Positions 44,474 to 56,464 are shown, counted from the stretch's first letter. The stretch: DNA of 64,000 nucleotides from Chloroflexota bacterium (GCA_004347695.1 SLTK01000007.1:536823-600822); one strand, 5' to 3'. Translations and numbers: made by a program. The notes: a model not told the origin generated them from the sequence alone.

Positions 44474-46414
44474 TTACGGGCAGTCGGTGCCGGCAGCCAG
44501 GTCTTCCAGGTTCCAGAATTCACTGCGGGCGCTGCTGTCCACCTGCAGGTTGCAAATCTCAGGGCGGGCAGCGGTCAGGTGGATGGTGTAATACAGCGGC
44601 AGGACCGGTAACTGCTGCACAAATTGCTCCTGCACCGCCCGATTGGCAGCATATACCGATGCAGCATCGGACGGGTCTGCCGTCAAGGCTGCCTGACAGG
44701 CCGCGTCATAGATCGGGTCGCTCCAGCCGGTGATATTGACGCCCAGCCAGCCGTTATCGTTGGCTGGAATCTGCTCGCCTGCGTACAGGAAGCAGGGCGA
44801 ACCACGGCCGGACTGCCAGGCAAACTGCGCCAGGTCAAAGTTGCGGCCGAACAAAATACCCTGCGGGCCGGGCGCGTACAGCGTCCCGGCATCCAGCGGC
44901 TGTACGGTTACATTAATTCCGCAATCGCCAAGCATCTGAGCAATGCGGCTGGCAGTCGAAACGCGCAATTTTTCAGGCGTGGTGCTGTAAATAACGGAAA
45001 ACTCAGTGCCATCCAGCACATTGGCAACGCCCACAGCCTGCCGCGGCGTGGCGGGGTCGCCGTCATGATCCAGCCAGCCAGTCTCATCCAGCAATTGCGC
45101 GCCGTGGGCAGGGTCGTAAGTAATCTGCGGGAGATCGGCGGCATATAACGGGTGGTCCGGCGGGAAGAAGCCCACGGGAACCTGGGACTGGTTGTAGAGC
45201 AGCTCGCTGACGAGCGCCTGCCGGTCGATACATGCGGAAACAGCCTGCCGAACGCGCAGATCGCTGAAAAAGTCCTGGCGGGCTGTCTGAAAGGGATTCA
45301 ATCCGGCGTCGTATGCTGCCGGACGAATGCCAAAGTCAAGGTGCTCCCAATCCGGGCCGAGGCTGATAAACGTCTGGATGCGTCCGTTGAGGGTGGTATT
45401 GCGCACGGATTGCAACTGCTCTTCCAGCAGGGTGGTCTCGTCCACAATGTCGCACCCACCTTCCACCAGTGCAGCCAGGTTGTTATCGGCGTGGTCGCCG
45501 ATGAAGCGGTAGGTCAAACGGTCAAAGCGGGGCAGCCCTTCGCCGGCGCGGAAGTAATTGGGATTGCGCGCCAGTTCGATCGATTCGCCGCCCGTCCAGG
45601 ACTCGATGATGTATGGCCCCCAGCCCAACGGCGCGCGGTTCGATTGTTCATCGGTCAGCAGGTCGGCTGCCGACATGGCGCCGTAGGCATGCTGCGGCAG
45701 CGGAATGAAAAAGTAAGCCGATGGTTCAGAAGCATGGTAACCCGGCACGCCGGTCCAGACGACCGTGGTTTCGTCGAGGGCTGCGTAACTTTCGGTGCGG
45801 TCGAGCGCCAGCGGATTGACCGGGGTAGCCGGGTCAGCGGCGACCTGGAACGAGTAAACCGAGTCGGCCGCCGTCAGCGGGGCGCCATCCGACCATTTGA
45901 GCCCGTCCAGCAGGCGGAAAGTCAACTGCTGCTGGTCCATCTCCAGAGCGGCTGCGCCGTCCCAGGTGACTGCGCAGGTTTCGTCCGCGCAGCCGGCGGG
46001 CAGAACGGTCAGCCCGGTATCCAGCGGCGTGATATTCCCATCAGCCGCCAGCACCATCTGACCGCGCTGGACGGGGACCGCGGTGATCTGTTCATCACCG
46101 TTCTCTGCAGAGGGGATTTGAGCCAGTATCACGGGCAGGTCGGTATAACCGCGCTGATCGATGGGGCCGTCATAGACGGCTTCCAGCACGCTCCACTGCG
46201 CCCGCGATGACCCGCCGTACAGGTACAGCCCGAGCGGTTCTTTGCCAAGGCAGACGGTTAATTCGCTGGGCGGTTCCGGCGTCGCCGGAGGAGCGGTTGG
46301 GGCAACCGGTTCGGTCGTGGCTTCGGTTGGCGTTGCGGAGGGTGTTCCACTGCAAGCTGCCAGCAGCACAGCAGCCAGCAGGAGAATGGCGAAGATTCGA
46401 TGGCGATCAGTCAT
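44474..46414 (-). CDS. Family 5 (oligopeptide/dipeptide-type) ABC solute-binding lipoprotein
   Basis: The 646-residue protein has a signal peptide with lipobox LLAAC, a Thr/Pro/Glu-rich linker (to ~residue 48) and a family-5 solute-binding domain (LTVCLGKEPLGLYLYGG, LEAVYDGPID, FRLLDGLKWSDGAPLTAADSVYSF, GWGPYIIESWTGGESIELARN-type segments, VRQAVSACIDRQALV). It would bind peptides or other solutes outside the membrane for an ABC importer. No permease or ATPase genes are next to it, so it is an orphan component. AAAGGA lies about 7 nt before the ATG, and a short hairpin sits at the 5' end of the predicted mRNA. Confidence 0.88.
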   Translation of the reverse strand: MTDRHRIFAILLLAAVLLAACSGTPSATPTEATTEPVAPTAPPATPEPPSELTVCLGKEPLGLYLYGGSSRAQWSVLEAVYDGPIDQRGYTDLPVILAQIPSAENGDEQITAVPVQRGQMVLAADGNITPLDTGLTVLPAGCADETCAVTWDGAAALEMDQQQLTFRLLDGLKWSDGAPLTAADSVYSFQVAADPATPVNPLALDRTESYAALDETTVVWTGVPGYHASEPSAYFFIPLPQHAYGAMSAADLLTDEQSNRAPLGWGPYIIESWTGGESIELARNPNYFRAGEGLPRFDRLTYRFIGDHADNNLAALVEGGCDIVDETTLLEEQLQSVRNTTLNGRIQTFISLGPDWEHLDFGIRPAAYDAGLNPFQTARQDFFSDLRVRQAVSACIDRQALVSELLYNQSQVPVGFFPPDHPLYAADLPQITYDPAHGAQLLDETGWLDHDGDPATPRQAVGVANVLDGTEFSVIYSTTPEKLRVSTASRIAQMLGDCGINVTVQPLDAGTLYAPGPQGILFGRNFDLAQFAWQSGRGSPCFLYAGEQIPANDNGWLGVNITGWSDPIYDAACQAALTADPSDAASVYAANRAVQEQFVQQLPVLPLYYTIHLTAARPEICNLQVDSSARSEFWNLEDLAAGTDCP

Positions 46415-46440
46415 GCAAGGTTCCTTTGGGGCTCGGTAAA

Positions 46441-46470
46441 TCCTGCCACAGCAGGATGGTTCTCATTATA
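46441..46470 (-). promoter_or_regulatory. -10 element and leader hairpin of the solute-binding lipoprotein
   Basis: On the minus strand TATAAT (46470-46465) lies about 50 bp before the ATG at 46414. Just downstream TCCTGC and GCAGGA (46456-46451 and 46446-46441) form a 6-bp hairpin with a 4-nt loop at the mRNA 5' end. Confidence 0.5.
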
Positions 46471-46652
46471 ACCAAGAAGTGCATCGCGTGGCGCCGCGTA
46501 CATTGCCCCCTCGACCAGCCCAGGGTATGACCTGGTCGATTCTTTTTTTGAAACGGACACCTCCGGGGATTTCAAATCGGTGCGTACAGACTTGAATAAT
46601 GATGACCATGATTGACTTCTCCCATGCGCGCCCGTCCACAACTTTCTACGGC

Positions 46653-46661
46653 TGGTATAAT
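46653..46661 (+). promoter_or_regulatory. Extended -10 promoter of glyQS
   Basis: TGG directly before TATAAT (46656-46661) gives an extended -10. The predicted start near 46668 leaves a leader of about 37 nt to the ATG at 46705. No T-box-like structure fits in this short leader. Confidence 0.65.
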
Positions 46662-46704
46662 CGGATGGCAGTTTTATGCTTGAATTTTCCCGCCTGGAGC
46701 CCGC

Positions 46705-49700
46705 ATGAACCAACCGCTCGATTTTCAGACCATCATTATGACCCTGCAGCGTTACTGGGCCGAACAGGGCTGCCTGATCTGGCAGCCGTACTATACTCAG
46801 GTGGGTGCCGGCACCTACAACCCGGCCACCTATCTGCGGGTGTTGGGCCCCGAACCCTGGCACGTCGGGTACGTCGAACCCTCGGTGCGCCCGGATGACG
46901 GGCGCTATGGTGAAAATCCCAACCGGTTGGTGCAGCACACACAGTTCCAGGTGATCTTGAAACCCGATCCGGGCAACCCGCAGGAAATTTACCTGCGCTC
47001 GCTCGAAGCCCTTGGCATCGACCCGCGCCAGCACGATATCCGCTTCGTGGAAGACAACTGGGAATCGCCCGCGCTGGGCGCCTGGGGCTTGGGCTGGGAG
47101 GTCTGGCTGGATGGTCAGGAAATCACACAGTTTACCTATTTCCAGATGGCGGGCGGCATTCAACTGGAGCCGGTTTCGGTGGAGATCACCTACGGTCTCG
47201 AGCGCATTGCCATGACGCTGCAGCGGGTGCGCAATTTCCGCGACCTGCGCTGGTCAGCAGAACGCACCTACGGCGACATTCAGTTGCAGGGTGAGCAGGA
47301 GCACAGCAAATATTATTTCGAAATTGCCGACGTGGAACGCACGCGCCAGTTGTATGAACTGTACAAGGCAGAAGCCGAAACAGCCCTGGAAAATCACCTG
47401 GTGCTGCCGGCGCACGATTATGTTTTAAAAATGTCGCATACCTTCAATATTCTTGACACGCGCGGCGCTATTGGCGTGACCGAACGGGCGGCCTTTTTTG
47501 CGCGCATGCGCGACCTGTCGCGTCGGGTGGCTGAAGCCTACGTAGCGGAACGCACCCGGTTGGAATTTCCGTGGCTGGAGCAGGGCGATGGTGCGGCAGC
47601 CGTTGCTCTCGCTGCACCGCTTCCGGCAGCCGTCCCAGGCGCTGGCCCTGAACCGCGTGATTTCCTGCTGGAAATTGGCACCGAGGAACTGCCCGCCGGA
47701 GATTTAACCAGCGCATTGGAACAACTTAAGGAACGGACGCCGGCGCTGTTGGATGAATTGCATCTGGCGCATGGAGCGGTTGAGGTGCTGGGTACCCCGC
47801 GCCGCCTGGTGGTGTCGGTCAAGCAGGTGGCTGCCAGTCAACCGGACCGCGAATCGCTGGTCAAAGGACCGCCGGCCAGCCGCGCTTTCGATACGCTTGG
47901 CGCGCCTACCAAGGCTGCCGAAGGCTTTGCCCGCAGCCGGGGCATCGACCCGGCAGATCTACAAATCGCAGAAATGGACGGCGGCAGTTATGTGGTGGCG
48001 CGCGTTTTCGAAACCGGGCGGCCGGCGCCAGCCGTGCTGGCCGAAGCGCTGCCCGGGTTGATCGCGGGCATTCGCTTTGACAAAACCATGCGCTGGAATT
48101 CCAGCGGCGCGGCTTTTTCTCGCCCGATCCGCTGGCTCATGGCGCTGTTTGGCGGCGAGGTGGTGCCGTTTTCCTATGCCGGCCTGACCGCGGATAATTT
48201 CACCCGCGGGCTGCGCTTCCATTCCCCCGATGCGTTCAAAGTGGACAGCCAGGCGGATTATTTTAAGTTCCTTCGATCCCAGGGAATTCAGCTAAACCCG
48301 GTCGAGCGCAGTACTTCAATCGCCGGGCAGACGCGCCGGTTGATCGAAGAATGCGGCGGCGACCCGCAGCGGCTCGATGCCGGGTTGTTGGAAGAGGTTA
48401 CCAACCTGGTCGAAGCCCCGACCGCTCTGCGCGGTTCGTTTGCAGCCGAACACCTCAAACTGCCCGCCGAGGTATTGGTTTCGGTGATGCAGAAATATCA
48501 GCGCTATTTTCCGGTCTACAAGGCGGACGGCTCACTGCTGCCGTATTTCATCGTGGTGCGCAACGGCGACGCCCAGGATTTGGCCGTTGTTGCTGACGGC
48601 AACGAGCAGGTGGTGCGCGCCCGTTTCGCCGATGCTGCTTTCTTCATCCGTGAGGACGCTAAATCGAATTTGGAAGATTTCCTGCCGCGCCTTGGAACGT
48701 TGGCGTTCCAGGTAAAACTTGGATCGATGCTGGATAAGACTCGCCGGATCGAAAAACTGGTCGAGCGGTTGATTCCCATGGTCAAGCCGGATGCAGCGGA
48801 CCTGGCAACTGTGCGGCGCGCCGCCACCCTTTCGAAAGCCGATCTGGTGACCCAGATGGTCATCGAGATGACCTCTCTGCAGGGAGTCATGGGGCGCTAT
48901 TACGCCCGCCAATCCGGCGAACCGCAGGCAGTGGCTGACGCTATATTTGAAGCTTACCTGCCGCGTTCGGCCGGCGACCAGGCGCCCGGTTCACCAGCCG
49001 GATTGCTGATTGGTATGGCTGACCGGTTGGATACTCTGGCGGGGTTGTTTGCCGCTGGTTTGGCGCCGACCGGCACCAAAGATCCCTTTGCCCAGCGCCG
49101 CGCAGCGCTTGGGCTGGTGCAAAACCTGATCACCTGGGAATTGAATTTTGACTTGAAGGCCGGGTTGCAGGCTGCCGCTGAAGGGCTGCCCATCCCTGCC
49201 AGTCCGGAAAGCCAGACAGCCTGTCTCGACTTCATCATTGGGCGGTTGCAAAACCTGCTGCTCGAGCAAGGCTACCGGCACGATGTGGTGGCGGCTGTTT
49301 TGGCGGAACAAGGCGCCAACCCGGCGCTGGCTGCCAGAGGAGTCAAACAGCTTTCGGTATGGGTCAACCACCACGAGTGGAATGCAATCCTCCCGGCGTA
49401 TGCCCGCTGTGTCCGCATCACCCGCGATCAGAAGCAGGAATTCGAAATCAAACCGCAAGCCTTTGTGGACGAAGCCGAAAAGAAGCTGCTGCAGGCTGTC
49501 CTGATGGCTGAATCAGACCGGCGCAACCCGGCTTCCGTTGACAATTTCTTTGAGGTCTTTATCCCGGTCATCCCGGTCATCAACCATTTCTTCGAAGCGG
49601 TGCTGGTGATGGCGGACGATCCGGTCGTGCGGGGAAATCGGCTGGGGCTATTACAGCGCGTCGCCCGGTTGGCGGCAGGCACCGCTGATTTCTCGAAACT

Positions 49701-49713
49701 CGAAGGTTTTTAA
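46705..49713 (+). CDS. glyQS: Glycyl-tRNA synthetase, fused alpha-beta chain
   Basis: The 1002-residue protein joins both subunits of the bacterial tetrameric enzyme. Residues 1-290 are the alpha (catalytic) chain: [56 protein letters not shown] and [21 protein letters not shown]. An Ala/Pro-rich linker (about 293-315) leads to the beta chain, which begins [15 protein letters not shown]. The beta chain continues with [41 protein letters not shown], a tRNA-body-binding HD-like part and a C-terminal anticodon-binding domain ([25 protein letters not shown]-type segments). It charges tRNA-Gly. Fused forms are known in Chlamydiae and several other phyla. Confidence 0.95.
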   Translation: MNQPLDFQTIIMTLQRYWAEQGCLIWQPYYTQVGAGTYNPATYLRVLGPEPWHVGYVEPSVRPDDGRYGENPNRLVQHTQFQVILKPDPGNPQEIYLRSLEALGIDPRQHDIRFVEDNWESPALGAWGLGWEVWLDGQEITQFTYFQMAGGIQLEPVSVEITYGLERIAMTLQRVRNFRDLRWSAERTYGDIQLQGEQEHSKYYFEIADVERTRQLYELYKAEAETALENHLVLPAHDYVLKMSHTFNILDTRGAIGVTERAAFFARMRDLSRRVAEAYVAERTRLEFPWLEQGDGAAAVALAAPLPAAVPGAGPEPRDFLLEIGTEELPAGDLTSALEQLKERTPALLDELHLAHGAVEVLGTPRRLVVSVKQVAASQPDRESLVKGPPASRAFDTLGAPTKAAEGFARSRGIDPADLQIAEMDGGSYVVARVFETGRPAPAVLAEALPGLIAGIRFDKTMRWNSSGAAFSRPIRWLMALFGGEVVPFSYAGLTADNFTRGLRFHSPDAFKVDSQADYFKFLRSQGIQLNPVERSTSIAGQTRRLIEECGGDPQRLDAGLLEEVTNLVEAPTALRGSFAAEHLKLPAEVLVSVMQKYQRYFPVYKADGSLLPYFIVVRNGDAQDLAVVADGNEQVVRARFADAAFFIREDAKSNLEDFLPRLGTLAFQVKLGSMLDKTRRIEKLVERLIPMVKPDAADLATVRRAATLSKADLVTQMVIEMTSLQGVMGRYYARQSGEPQAVADAIFEAYLPRSAGDQAPGSPAGLLIGMADRLDTLAGLFAAGLAPTGTKDPFAQRRAALGLVQNLITWELNFDLKAGLQAAAEGLPIPASPESQTACLDFIIGRLQNLLLEQGYRHDVVAAVLAEQGANPALAARGVKQLSVWVNHHEWNAILPAYARCVRITRDQKQEFEIKPQAFVDEAEKKLLQAVLMAESDRRNPASVDNFFEVFIPVIPVINHFFEAVLVMADDPVVRGNRLGLLQRVARLAAGTADFSKLEGF

Positions 49714-49727
49714 TCGCCGATGTAAAA

Positions 49728-49765
49728 AACCATAAACGGCGGAAAATATTCCGCCGTTTATGGTT
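49728..49765 (-). terminator. Rho-independent terminator of the Flp pilin gene
   Basis: A perfect 17-bp stem (49728-49744 with 49749-49765) closes a 4-nt loop. On the minus strand it is followed by a run of six T, so it terminates the pilin transcript. On the plus strand there is no T-run, but it may still mark the end of glyQS. Confidence 0.92.
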
Positions 49766-49814
49766 ATGAAGATAAAAAAATAGGGCTTTGAATAAATCTT
49801 GTTATTCCGTGGGT

Positions 49815-49961
49815 CTATATATTTGAGACGATGGTGCTGTAGGTCTCACCAAGCTGGGTGCCAAATACTGCCAGAATAACAATCACGATTATGGCGACGA
49901 GTACCAGGATCAAAGCATATTCAACCAGACCCTGGCCACGAACGGCACGAATGGGAAACAT
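49815..49961 (-). CDS. Flp-type (class III) pilin, orphan
   Basis: A 48-residue protein is encoded from the ATG at 49959-49961 with AGGAGG 9 nt upstream. It has a short basic leader (MFPIRAVRG), the prepilin cleavage context GQG/LVEYALIL with the conserved Glu at +3, a hydrophobic stretch LVLVAIIVIVILAVFG and a short tail TQLGETYSTIVSNI. This is the Flp/Fap pilin pattern of tight-adherence pili: made at the membrane, cleaved by a prepilin peptidase and assembled into a fibre. No tad genes lie nearby. It has its own promoter, operator-like palindrome and strong terminator, consistent with high expression. Confidence 0.9.
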   Translation of the reverse strand: MFPIRAVRGQGLVEYALILVLVAIIVIVILAVFGTQLGETYSTIVSNI

Positions 49962-50016
49962 GGTGATTAACCTCCTTTCTGTTAAATATTAACAACCATA
50001 AAAAGGATCGAAAAGG

Positions 50017-50047
50017 ATGATTACGGTAATGATTCATTTCCATTATA
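50017..50047 (-). promoter_or_regulatory. Promoter and palindromic operator of the pilin gene
   Basis: On the minus strand TATAAT lies at 50047-50042 in an AT-rich block. The predicted start near 50035 abuts a 17-bp palindrome (50017-50033, one mismatch, core ATTAC-G-GTAAT). A regulator bound there would block transcription. The leader would be about 75 nt. Confidence 0.55.
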
Positions 50048-50163
50048 TATAGTTATTTTTTTTATTACCACCACCACTTTTATAGGATTTTCTTAGAATC
50101 CATCCCGTCCCATGCCTGCGGCCTACCTAAATACCGGGTAGAATTCAAGTGAGGACAATCGCG

Positions 50164-52071
50164 ATGTCGGTAACCGACGAGATTAAAGCCCGTATTGATA
50201 TTGTGGAACTGGTTTCCGAAACGGTTAAGCTGCGCCGGGCTGGCAAAAGCTACACCGGCTTCTGCCCGTTCCATACCAATACGCGCACGCCCGCCTTCGT
50301 GGTCTTCCCAGATTCGGGCACCTGGCGCTGTTTCGGTCAATGTAACGAAGGCGGCGATATTTTCCGCTTTGTCATGAAAAAAGAGGGCTGGGATTTTCCG
50401 GAAACGCTGCGCTACCTGGCGGAACGCGCAGGGGTGGTACTGCAGGCGCCATCACCGGAACGCGAAGTCGAGGATAAAGAGAATGAACGGCTGCGAGCTC
50501 TGCTGGAGGAAGCAGTTTTGTTTTACCGCCACCAACTACTGCAAACGCCAGCCGGAAAAGATGCTCAGCAGTATCTGAAACAACGCGGCATTCTGCCGGA
50601 AACCATCGAAAAATTCGAGCTGGGATATGCGCCTGAGGGTTGGGATACTGCCGCCAACTATTTTTCAGGCAAGGGTTATAGCCCTCCGGAAATGCTCGAG
50701 GTCGGATTACTAAGCGAACGCGAGGACAGCGGCCGCAAGTATGACCGTTTTCGTCACCGGATCATGTTCCCCATTCGGGATGGCATGGCCCGTATGTCCG
50801 GCTTTGGTGCGCGGATATTGAGGCCAGACGACGTGCCGAAGTTTCTGAATTCACCGCAAACGCCGCTGTTTGACAAAGGCCGCCTTCTGTATGGGCTGCA
50901 CCTGGCGCGGAAACCGATTCGCGCCGAAGATCAGGTGGTCATCGTTGAGGGTTATCTGGATGTAATTGCGCTGCACCAGGCCGGGTTTGGCAACAGCGTT
51001 TCTCCCATGGGCACCGCGCTTACCGAGGATCAATTGCGACTGGTCAAACGCTTCACCCGCCGGGTAGTGCTGGCGCTGGATGCCGACGCAGCCGGTGAAA
51101 AGGCTACGCTGCGCGGCCTTGAGGTCGCTCGCCAGGCGCTGGACCACAGCGATGAGATTGCCTTCGACGCCCATGGTTTACTGCGCCATGAAGCGCGTCT
51201 GGAAGCGGATGTGCGCGTCACCACCCTGCCCGAGGGGCTCGATCCGGACGATGTGGTGCTGCGCGATCCGGATGCCTGGAAGAAAATTATCGAGGACGCC
51301 AAACCCATCGTTGTCCATGTCATGGAATCGCTGGCTGCCGGGCATAACCTTGACGACCCGAAAGCCAAGAGCGAAATTGCCGCTCAGGTCCTGCCGCTTA
51401 TCGCCGACGTACCCAACCCGGTCGAGCGCGACGCGTACCGTCAGCGGCTGGCGCGCATGCTTAAGGTGGATGAACGGGCATTGCAGGGCGCTTCGGGGCC
51501 AGCCCAGCGAACCCGACGGCGCGCTCCACCTGCGCAGCAAGCGGCCAGCTCAACCCCGGCTGTGCAAACGGGGCCGGAAACGCTCGGAAAAGCGATGGAA
51601 GGTCATTGTTTGCGATTGCTGCTGCGCCAGCCGGAAAATATTTATTCAGTGGATCGGGTGCTGCAGGGAGCCGGCCTGGGCCGCTTTAGCCCGCAGGATT
51701 TTGAAAATGCTGAATATCAGGCGCTGGCACGATTCGTGCTGGAAGCATTGGAGCAGGATCAAATGGAGCCGCATGCCCACCTGATTGAAAAGGTACCCGA
51801 ATCATTGGGCGAGTTGCAGCGTGAACTGCTGGCGCCTTCACCGCAGGGCGAGCCGAACAGCGCTCAACGCCTGGAAGATTTGGTGCGGACGGTAATGAAA
51901 TTGCGTCTGCTGCGAGTCAATGAGGGTATTCGCCAGATGCGGTTTATGCAGGAGGATTTGCAGCAGCAAGGCGAAACCATTCTGATGCCTTACCAGGAAT
52001 TAATCCCGCAATATATTCAGGCGCGCAGCCGGCTTGAATCCGCCTTGTCCAGACCATTCCGGTTTGACTGA
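50164..52071 (+). CDS. dnaG: DNA primase
   Basis: The ~635-residue primase starts at ATG 50164 (GTG at 50149 is an alternative), with GAGG upstream. The N-terminal CHC2 zinc finger is FCPFHTNTRTPAF with CFGQCNEGGDIF. The RNA polymerase core has GYAPEGWDTAANYF, RYDRFRHRIMFPIRD-like and FLNSPQTPLFDKGRLLYGL segments. The Toprim domain has VIVEGYLDVIALHQAGF and VLALDADAAGEKA (metal acidic residues). A C-terminal helicase-interacting helical region follows a Pro/Ala-rich linker at about 450-470. It makes RNA primers at the replication fork. It lies 36 bp upstream of the sigma factor gene, the usual macromolecular-synthesis pairing. Confidence 0.95.
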   Translation: MSVTDEIKARIDIVELVSETVKLRRAGKSYTGFCPFHTNTRTPAFVVFPDSGTWRCFGQCNEGGDIFRFVMKKEGWDFPETLRYLAERAGVVLQAPSPEREVEDKENERLRALLEEAVLFYRHQLLQTPAGKDAQQYLKQRGILPETIEKFELGYAPEGWDTAANYFSGKGYSPPEMLEVGLLSEREDSGRKYDRFRHRIMFPIRDGMARMSGFGARILRPDDVPKFLNSPQTPLFDKGRLLYGLHLARKPIRAEDQVVIVEGYLDVIALHQAGFGNSVSPMGTALTEDQLRLVKRFTRRVVLALDADAAGEKATLRGLEVARQALDHSDEIAFDAHGLLRHEARLEADVRVTTLPEGLDPDDVVLRDPDAWKKIIEDAKPIVVHVMESLAAGHNLDDPKAKSEIAAQVLPLIADVPNPVERDAYRQRLARMLKVDERALQGASGPAQRTRRRAPPAQQAASSTPAVQTGPETLGKAMEGHCLRLLLRQPENIYSVDRVLQGAGLGRFSPQDFENAEYQALARFVLEALEQDQMEPHAHLIEKVPESLGELQRELLAPSPQGEPNSAQRLEDLVRTVMKLRLLRVNEGIRQMRFMQEDLQQQGETILMPYQELIPQYIQARSRLESALSRPFRFD

Positions 52072-52090
52072 GATGAATATTTAAGGATTA

Positions 52091-52099
52091 TGGTATATT
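52091..52099 (+). promoter_or_regulatory. Extended -10 promoter directly before the sigma factor gene
   Basis: TGG precedes TATATT (52094-52099), which ends 8 nt before the ATG at 52108. It could give a leaderless sigA transcript in addition to read-through from dnaG. Confidence 0.5.
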
Positions 52100-52107
52100 T
52101 GTAGTCT

Positions 52108-53718
<1,611 letters not shown>

Positions 53719-53726
53719 CGGAGTAT

Positions 53727-53752
53727 GTAGGACAAGCTAAAGCTTATCCTAC
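53727..53752. repeat. 26-bp interrupted palindrome downstream of sigA
   Basis: GTAGGA at 53727-53732 and TCCTAC at 53747-53752 flank AAGCT/AGCTT inner arms with one mismatched pair. It could fold in the sigA transcript 3' end, with a short T-run following, or be an extragenic palindromic repeat. Confidence 0.6.
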
Positions 53753-53768
53753 TTTCAATCCATTAAAA

Positions 53769-53793
53769 AATGAGCGGCCAATGGCCGCCCATT
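53769..53793 (-). terminator. Rho-independent terminator of clpC
   Basis: AATGAGCGGCC (53769-53779) and GGCCGCCCATT (53783-53793) form an 11-bp stem with one mismatch and a 3-nt loop. On the minus strand the hairpin is followed by TTTTTTAATG, 23 bp beyond the clpC stop. Confidence 0.85.
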
Positions 53794-53815
53794 GCGATTA
53801 ACTTCAATCCACCAA

Positions 53816-56311
53816 TCAGGCAGCAGCTTCCGGGGTCATTTCCGGTTCGCTTGCTCCTTGAACTTTGCGCAAGGCAAGCTCCTTATCCTCGTTAACATGC
53901 ACTTCGACGGTATCGCCTTCTGAGAATTCACCGGCCAGTAAAGCGTCCGAAAGCCGGTCCTCTATTTTTTGTTGGATGATGCGCCGCAGCGGACGAGCGC
54001 CCATATCGGGGTCATAGCCTTCTTCAGCTAATTGATCCACAGCAGCGGGTGACGCCGTCAGCGTGATATTGTTGTCCTTCAGACGCTCAGCAACTTTATC
54101 GAGCTCAAGTGTGACAATCTGTTGGATATCGGTGCGACTTAGCGCGCGGAAGACAACCACTGAATCCAGGCGGTTGATGAACTCCGGGCGGAATACCCGT
54201 TTGAGCGCCTCGATCAGTTTTTTGCGCATTTCATCGTAAGCCAGCTTTTCTTCCAATGCTTCGTCCACCTTGTGCTGGAAACCAAAGCCGGTCTGGCGTT
54301 TGATCACGTCTGCCCCAATATTCGAGGTCATGACGATGATAGTATTGCGGAAATCTACTTTGTGCCCACGTGCGTCGCTCAAATGACCTTCCTCCATGAT
54401 CTGGAGGAGCATATTATGTGCTTCGGGGTGGGCTTTTTCGATCTCGTCGAACACCACGATCGAGTACGGCCGGCGGCGAATGGCTTCGGTAAGTTGACCG
54501 GCGTCATCGTAGCCGACATAACCGGGCGGCGCTCCAACCAGGCGGCTGACGGTATGGCGTTCCATAAATTCAGACATATCCAACTGGATGAGCGCATCTT
54601 CGCTGCCAAACATAAAGCGCGCAAGGGCTTTGGTCAGTTCGGTCTTTCCCACACCGGTCGGGCCGAGGAAAACAAACGAGCCGATCGGGCGGCGCGGGTC
54701 TTTCAGACCCGAACGAGCGCGGCGGACAGCCTTCGAGATCGTTTCCAAAGCTTCTTCCTGGCCAATGATGTGCTGGCGCAGTTCGTCTTCCATGTGCAGC
54801 AGCCGCTCGGACTCCGCCTGGGCCATTTGCATGACCGGCACACCGGTCCACATGGAAACCAGTTCAGCGATGTCATCCGCACTGACAACCGGACTGTTTG
54901 CACGATCCCAGCCGGTGCGCAATTCTTCCAGTTCGTTTTCGAGTTTGGCTTCCTCGTCGAGCAATTCCTGGGCATCATCGAAACGGCCGTCTTCCAATGC
55001 CAGCTGATGATTCTCGCGCACTTCGCGCAGCTTGGTCATCATTTCCTTGGCGCTGGTTGCAGCCTGGCTTTTGTACATCCGTACCCGTGAGGACGATTCA
55101 TCGATCAAGTCGATGGCTTTGTCTGGCAGGAAACGTTCGGTGACATAGCGGGCTGAAAGTCGGGCAGCGGCTTCGATGGCTTCATCGGAAATGATCAGGC
55201 GGTGGTGTTCCTCGTAGGCGCTGCGGATGCCGTGCAAAATCTGGATAGTCTCTTCCACCGAGGGTTCGTTGACCGTAATCGGCTGGAAGCGGCGCTCCAG
55301 CGCGGCATCGGATTCGATGTGCTTGCGGTATTCGTCAAGGGTGGTGGCGCCAATCACCTGGAGTTCTCCACGCGACAACGCCGGCTTGAGAATGTTGGCA
55401 GCATCCACAGATGAACCTGCCGATCCGGCTCCAACCAGCATATGTACTTCGTCGATGAACAGGATTGCGCCGGATGCTTTTAACTCGTCAATGACGCGTT
55501 TCAGACGCTCCTCGAATTGCCCACGATACATGGTGCCGGCCACCAGCGAACCGACGTCCAGCTGCAGCACCCGTTTGCCAAGCAGTGGCGCGGGTACATC
55601 ACCTTCCACGATGCGCTGTGCCAGGCCTTCGACAATTGCAGTTTTGCCCACGCCCGGCTCGCCGATCAGAGCAGGATTGTTCTTATTGCGGCGTGCCAGG
55701 ATTTGAATGACACGCTCGATTTCCATTTGGCGGCCAATAACGGGATCGAGTTTATCCTCTTCGGCCATTGTTGTCAGGTCAGTGGCAAGTTGATCCACCA
55801 GGGTGGTCTTTTGCCCTTTGGCTTCCTTTTGCTGTTGAGCAGGCGCAGCGGCGCGGCCGCTGGCTCCCTGGGGGGCGCTGCTGCTTTCCTGGAGTACACG
55901 ACGTGTTTGGCGACGGATTTGCTCTGGGGTGATGCCAAGCTTACGCAAGACATCCATCGCCTTGCCTTCATTGGAGCGCACCATGCCAAGCAGAATATGC
56001 TCTGTTCCGATGTAGTGGTGCCCCATACGGCGGGCTTCTTCGATGGCAAACTCCAGTACTTCCTGGACTCCTGATGAGAGATCGATCTTACTGGAGCGTG
56101 TTTGTCCAATTCCACTCAGGCGTTCAACCATTTCCTGGACCCGTTCCGGTTCCATGCCTAAGTCGCGTAGAACACGCCCTGCAATTCCGCCTTCCTCCTG
56201 GATCAGGCCCAACAGCAAATGCTCGGTGTTGATCGAGGCCTGACGCATCCGTTCGGCTTCCTGATGTGCCAGACTCAACACCCTGCGAGCACGTTGGGTG
56301 AAACGTTCCAT
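53816..56311 (-). CDS. clpC: ATP-dependent Clp protease ATPase subunit ClpC
   Basis: The ~831-residue AAA+ unfoldase has the double Clp_N repeat ([62 protein letters not shown]) and AAA-1 (Walker [14 protein letters not shown]). A coiled M-domain with a short UVR-like part ([15 protein letters not shown]) precedes AAA-2 ([29 protein letters not shown]) and the C-terminal D2-small domain. It unfolds proteins for ClpP, which is not in the window. The ATG at 56309-56311 has its AGGAGG 17 nt upstream. A TTG three codons earlier (56318-56320) has the ideal 8-nt spacing and may be the true start. Confidence 0.95.
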   Translation of the reverse strand: MERFTQRARRVLSLAHQEAERMRQASINTEHLLLGLIQEEGGIAGRVLRDLGMEPERVQEMVERLSGIGQTRSSKIDLSSGVQEVLEFAIEEARRMGHHYIGTEHILLGMVRSNEGKAMDVLRKLGITPEQIRRQTRRVLQESSSAPQGASGRAAAPAQQQKEAKGQKTTLVDQLATDLTTMAEEDKLDPVIGRQMEIERVIQILARRNKNNPALIGEPGVGKTAIVEGLAQRIVEGDVPAPLLGKRVLQLDVGSLVAGTMYRGQFEERLKRVIDELKASGAILFIDEVHMLVGAGSAGSSVDAANILKPALSRGELQVIGATTLDEYRKHIESDAALERRFQPITVNEPSVEETIQILHGIRSAYEEHHRLIISDEAIEAAARLSARYVTERFLPDKAIDLIDESSSRVRMYKSQAATSAKEMMTKLREVRENHQLALEDGRFDDAQELLDEEAKLENELEELRTGWDRANSPVVSADDIAELVSMWTGVPVMQMAQAESERLLHMEDELRQHIIGQEEALETISKAVRRARSGLKDPRRPIGSFVFLGPTGVGKTELTKALARFMFGSEDALIQLDMSEFMERHTVSRLVGAPPGYVGYDDAGQLTEAIRRRPYSIVVFDEIEKAHPEAHNMLLQIMEEGHLSDARGHKVDFRNTIIVMTSNIGADVIKRQTGFGFQHKVDEALEEKLAYDEMRKKLIEALKRVFRPEFINRLDSVVVFRALSRTDIQQIVTLELDKVAERLKDNNITLTASPAAVDQLAEEGYDPDMGARPLRRIIQQKIEDRLSDALLAGEFSEGDTVEVHVNEDKELALRKVQGASEPEMTPEAAA

Positions 56312-56436
56312 TCCAGACAAGGCAAAATCCTCCTCTACCAACAATAAAACCCACGAAGGGTACGTTTCAAGCTATAGGGAATTGCTTCCCCGCGGCCGCC
56401 AAAGCGGCCAGATACAATAATTATCTTCTAAATTCG

Positions 56437-56464
56437 ATTCTACCAGAGTTTAAAAGCTTGTCGA
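56437..56464 (-). promoter_or_regulatory. Promoter of clpC
   Basis: On the minus strand TCGACA (56464-56459), a 16-bp spacer and TAGAAT (56442-56437) with TGG at the extended -10 position match a housekeeping promoter. The leader is about 120 nt and includes a GGCCGC/GCGGCC hairpin near 56395-56410. No CIRCE element was found. Confidence 0.75.

Noticed and set aside
46415-46704. T-box leader before glyQS
   Set aside because: The predicted leader is only about 37 nt and shows no T-box sequence or terminator.
46411-47163. Long open frame on the minus strand over the start of glyQS
   Set aside because: It is antisense to the well-conserved synthetase and has no family features.
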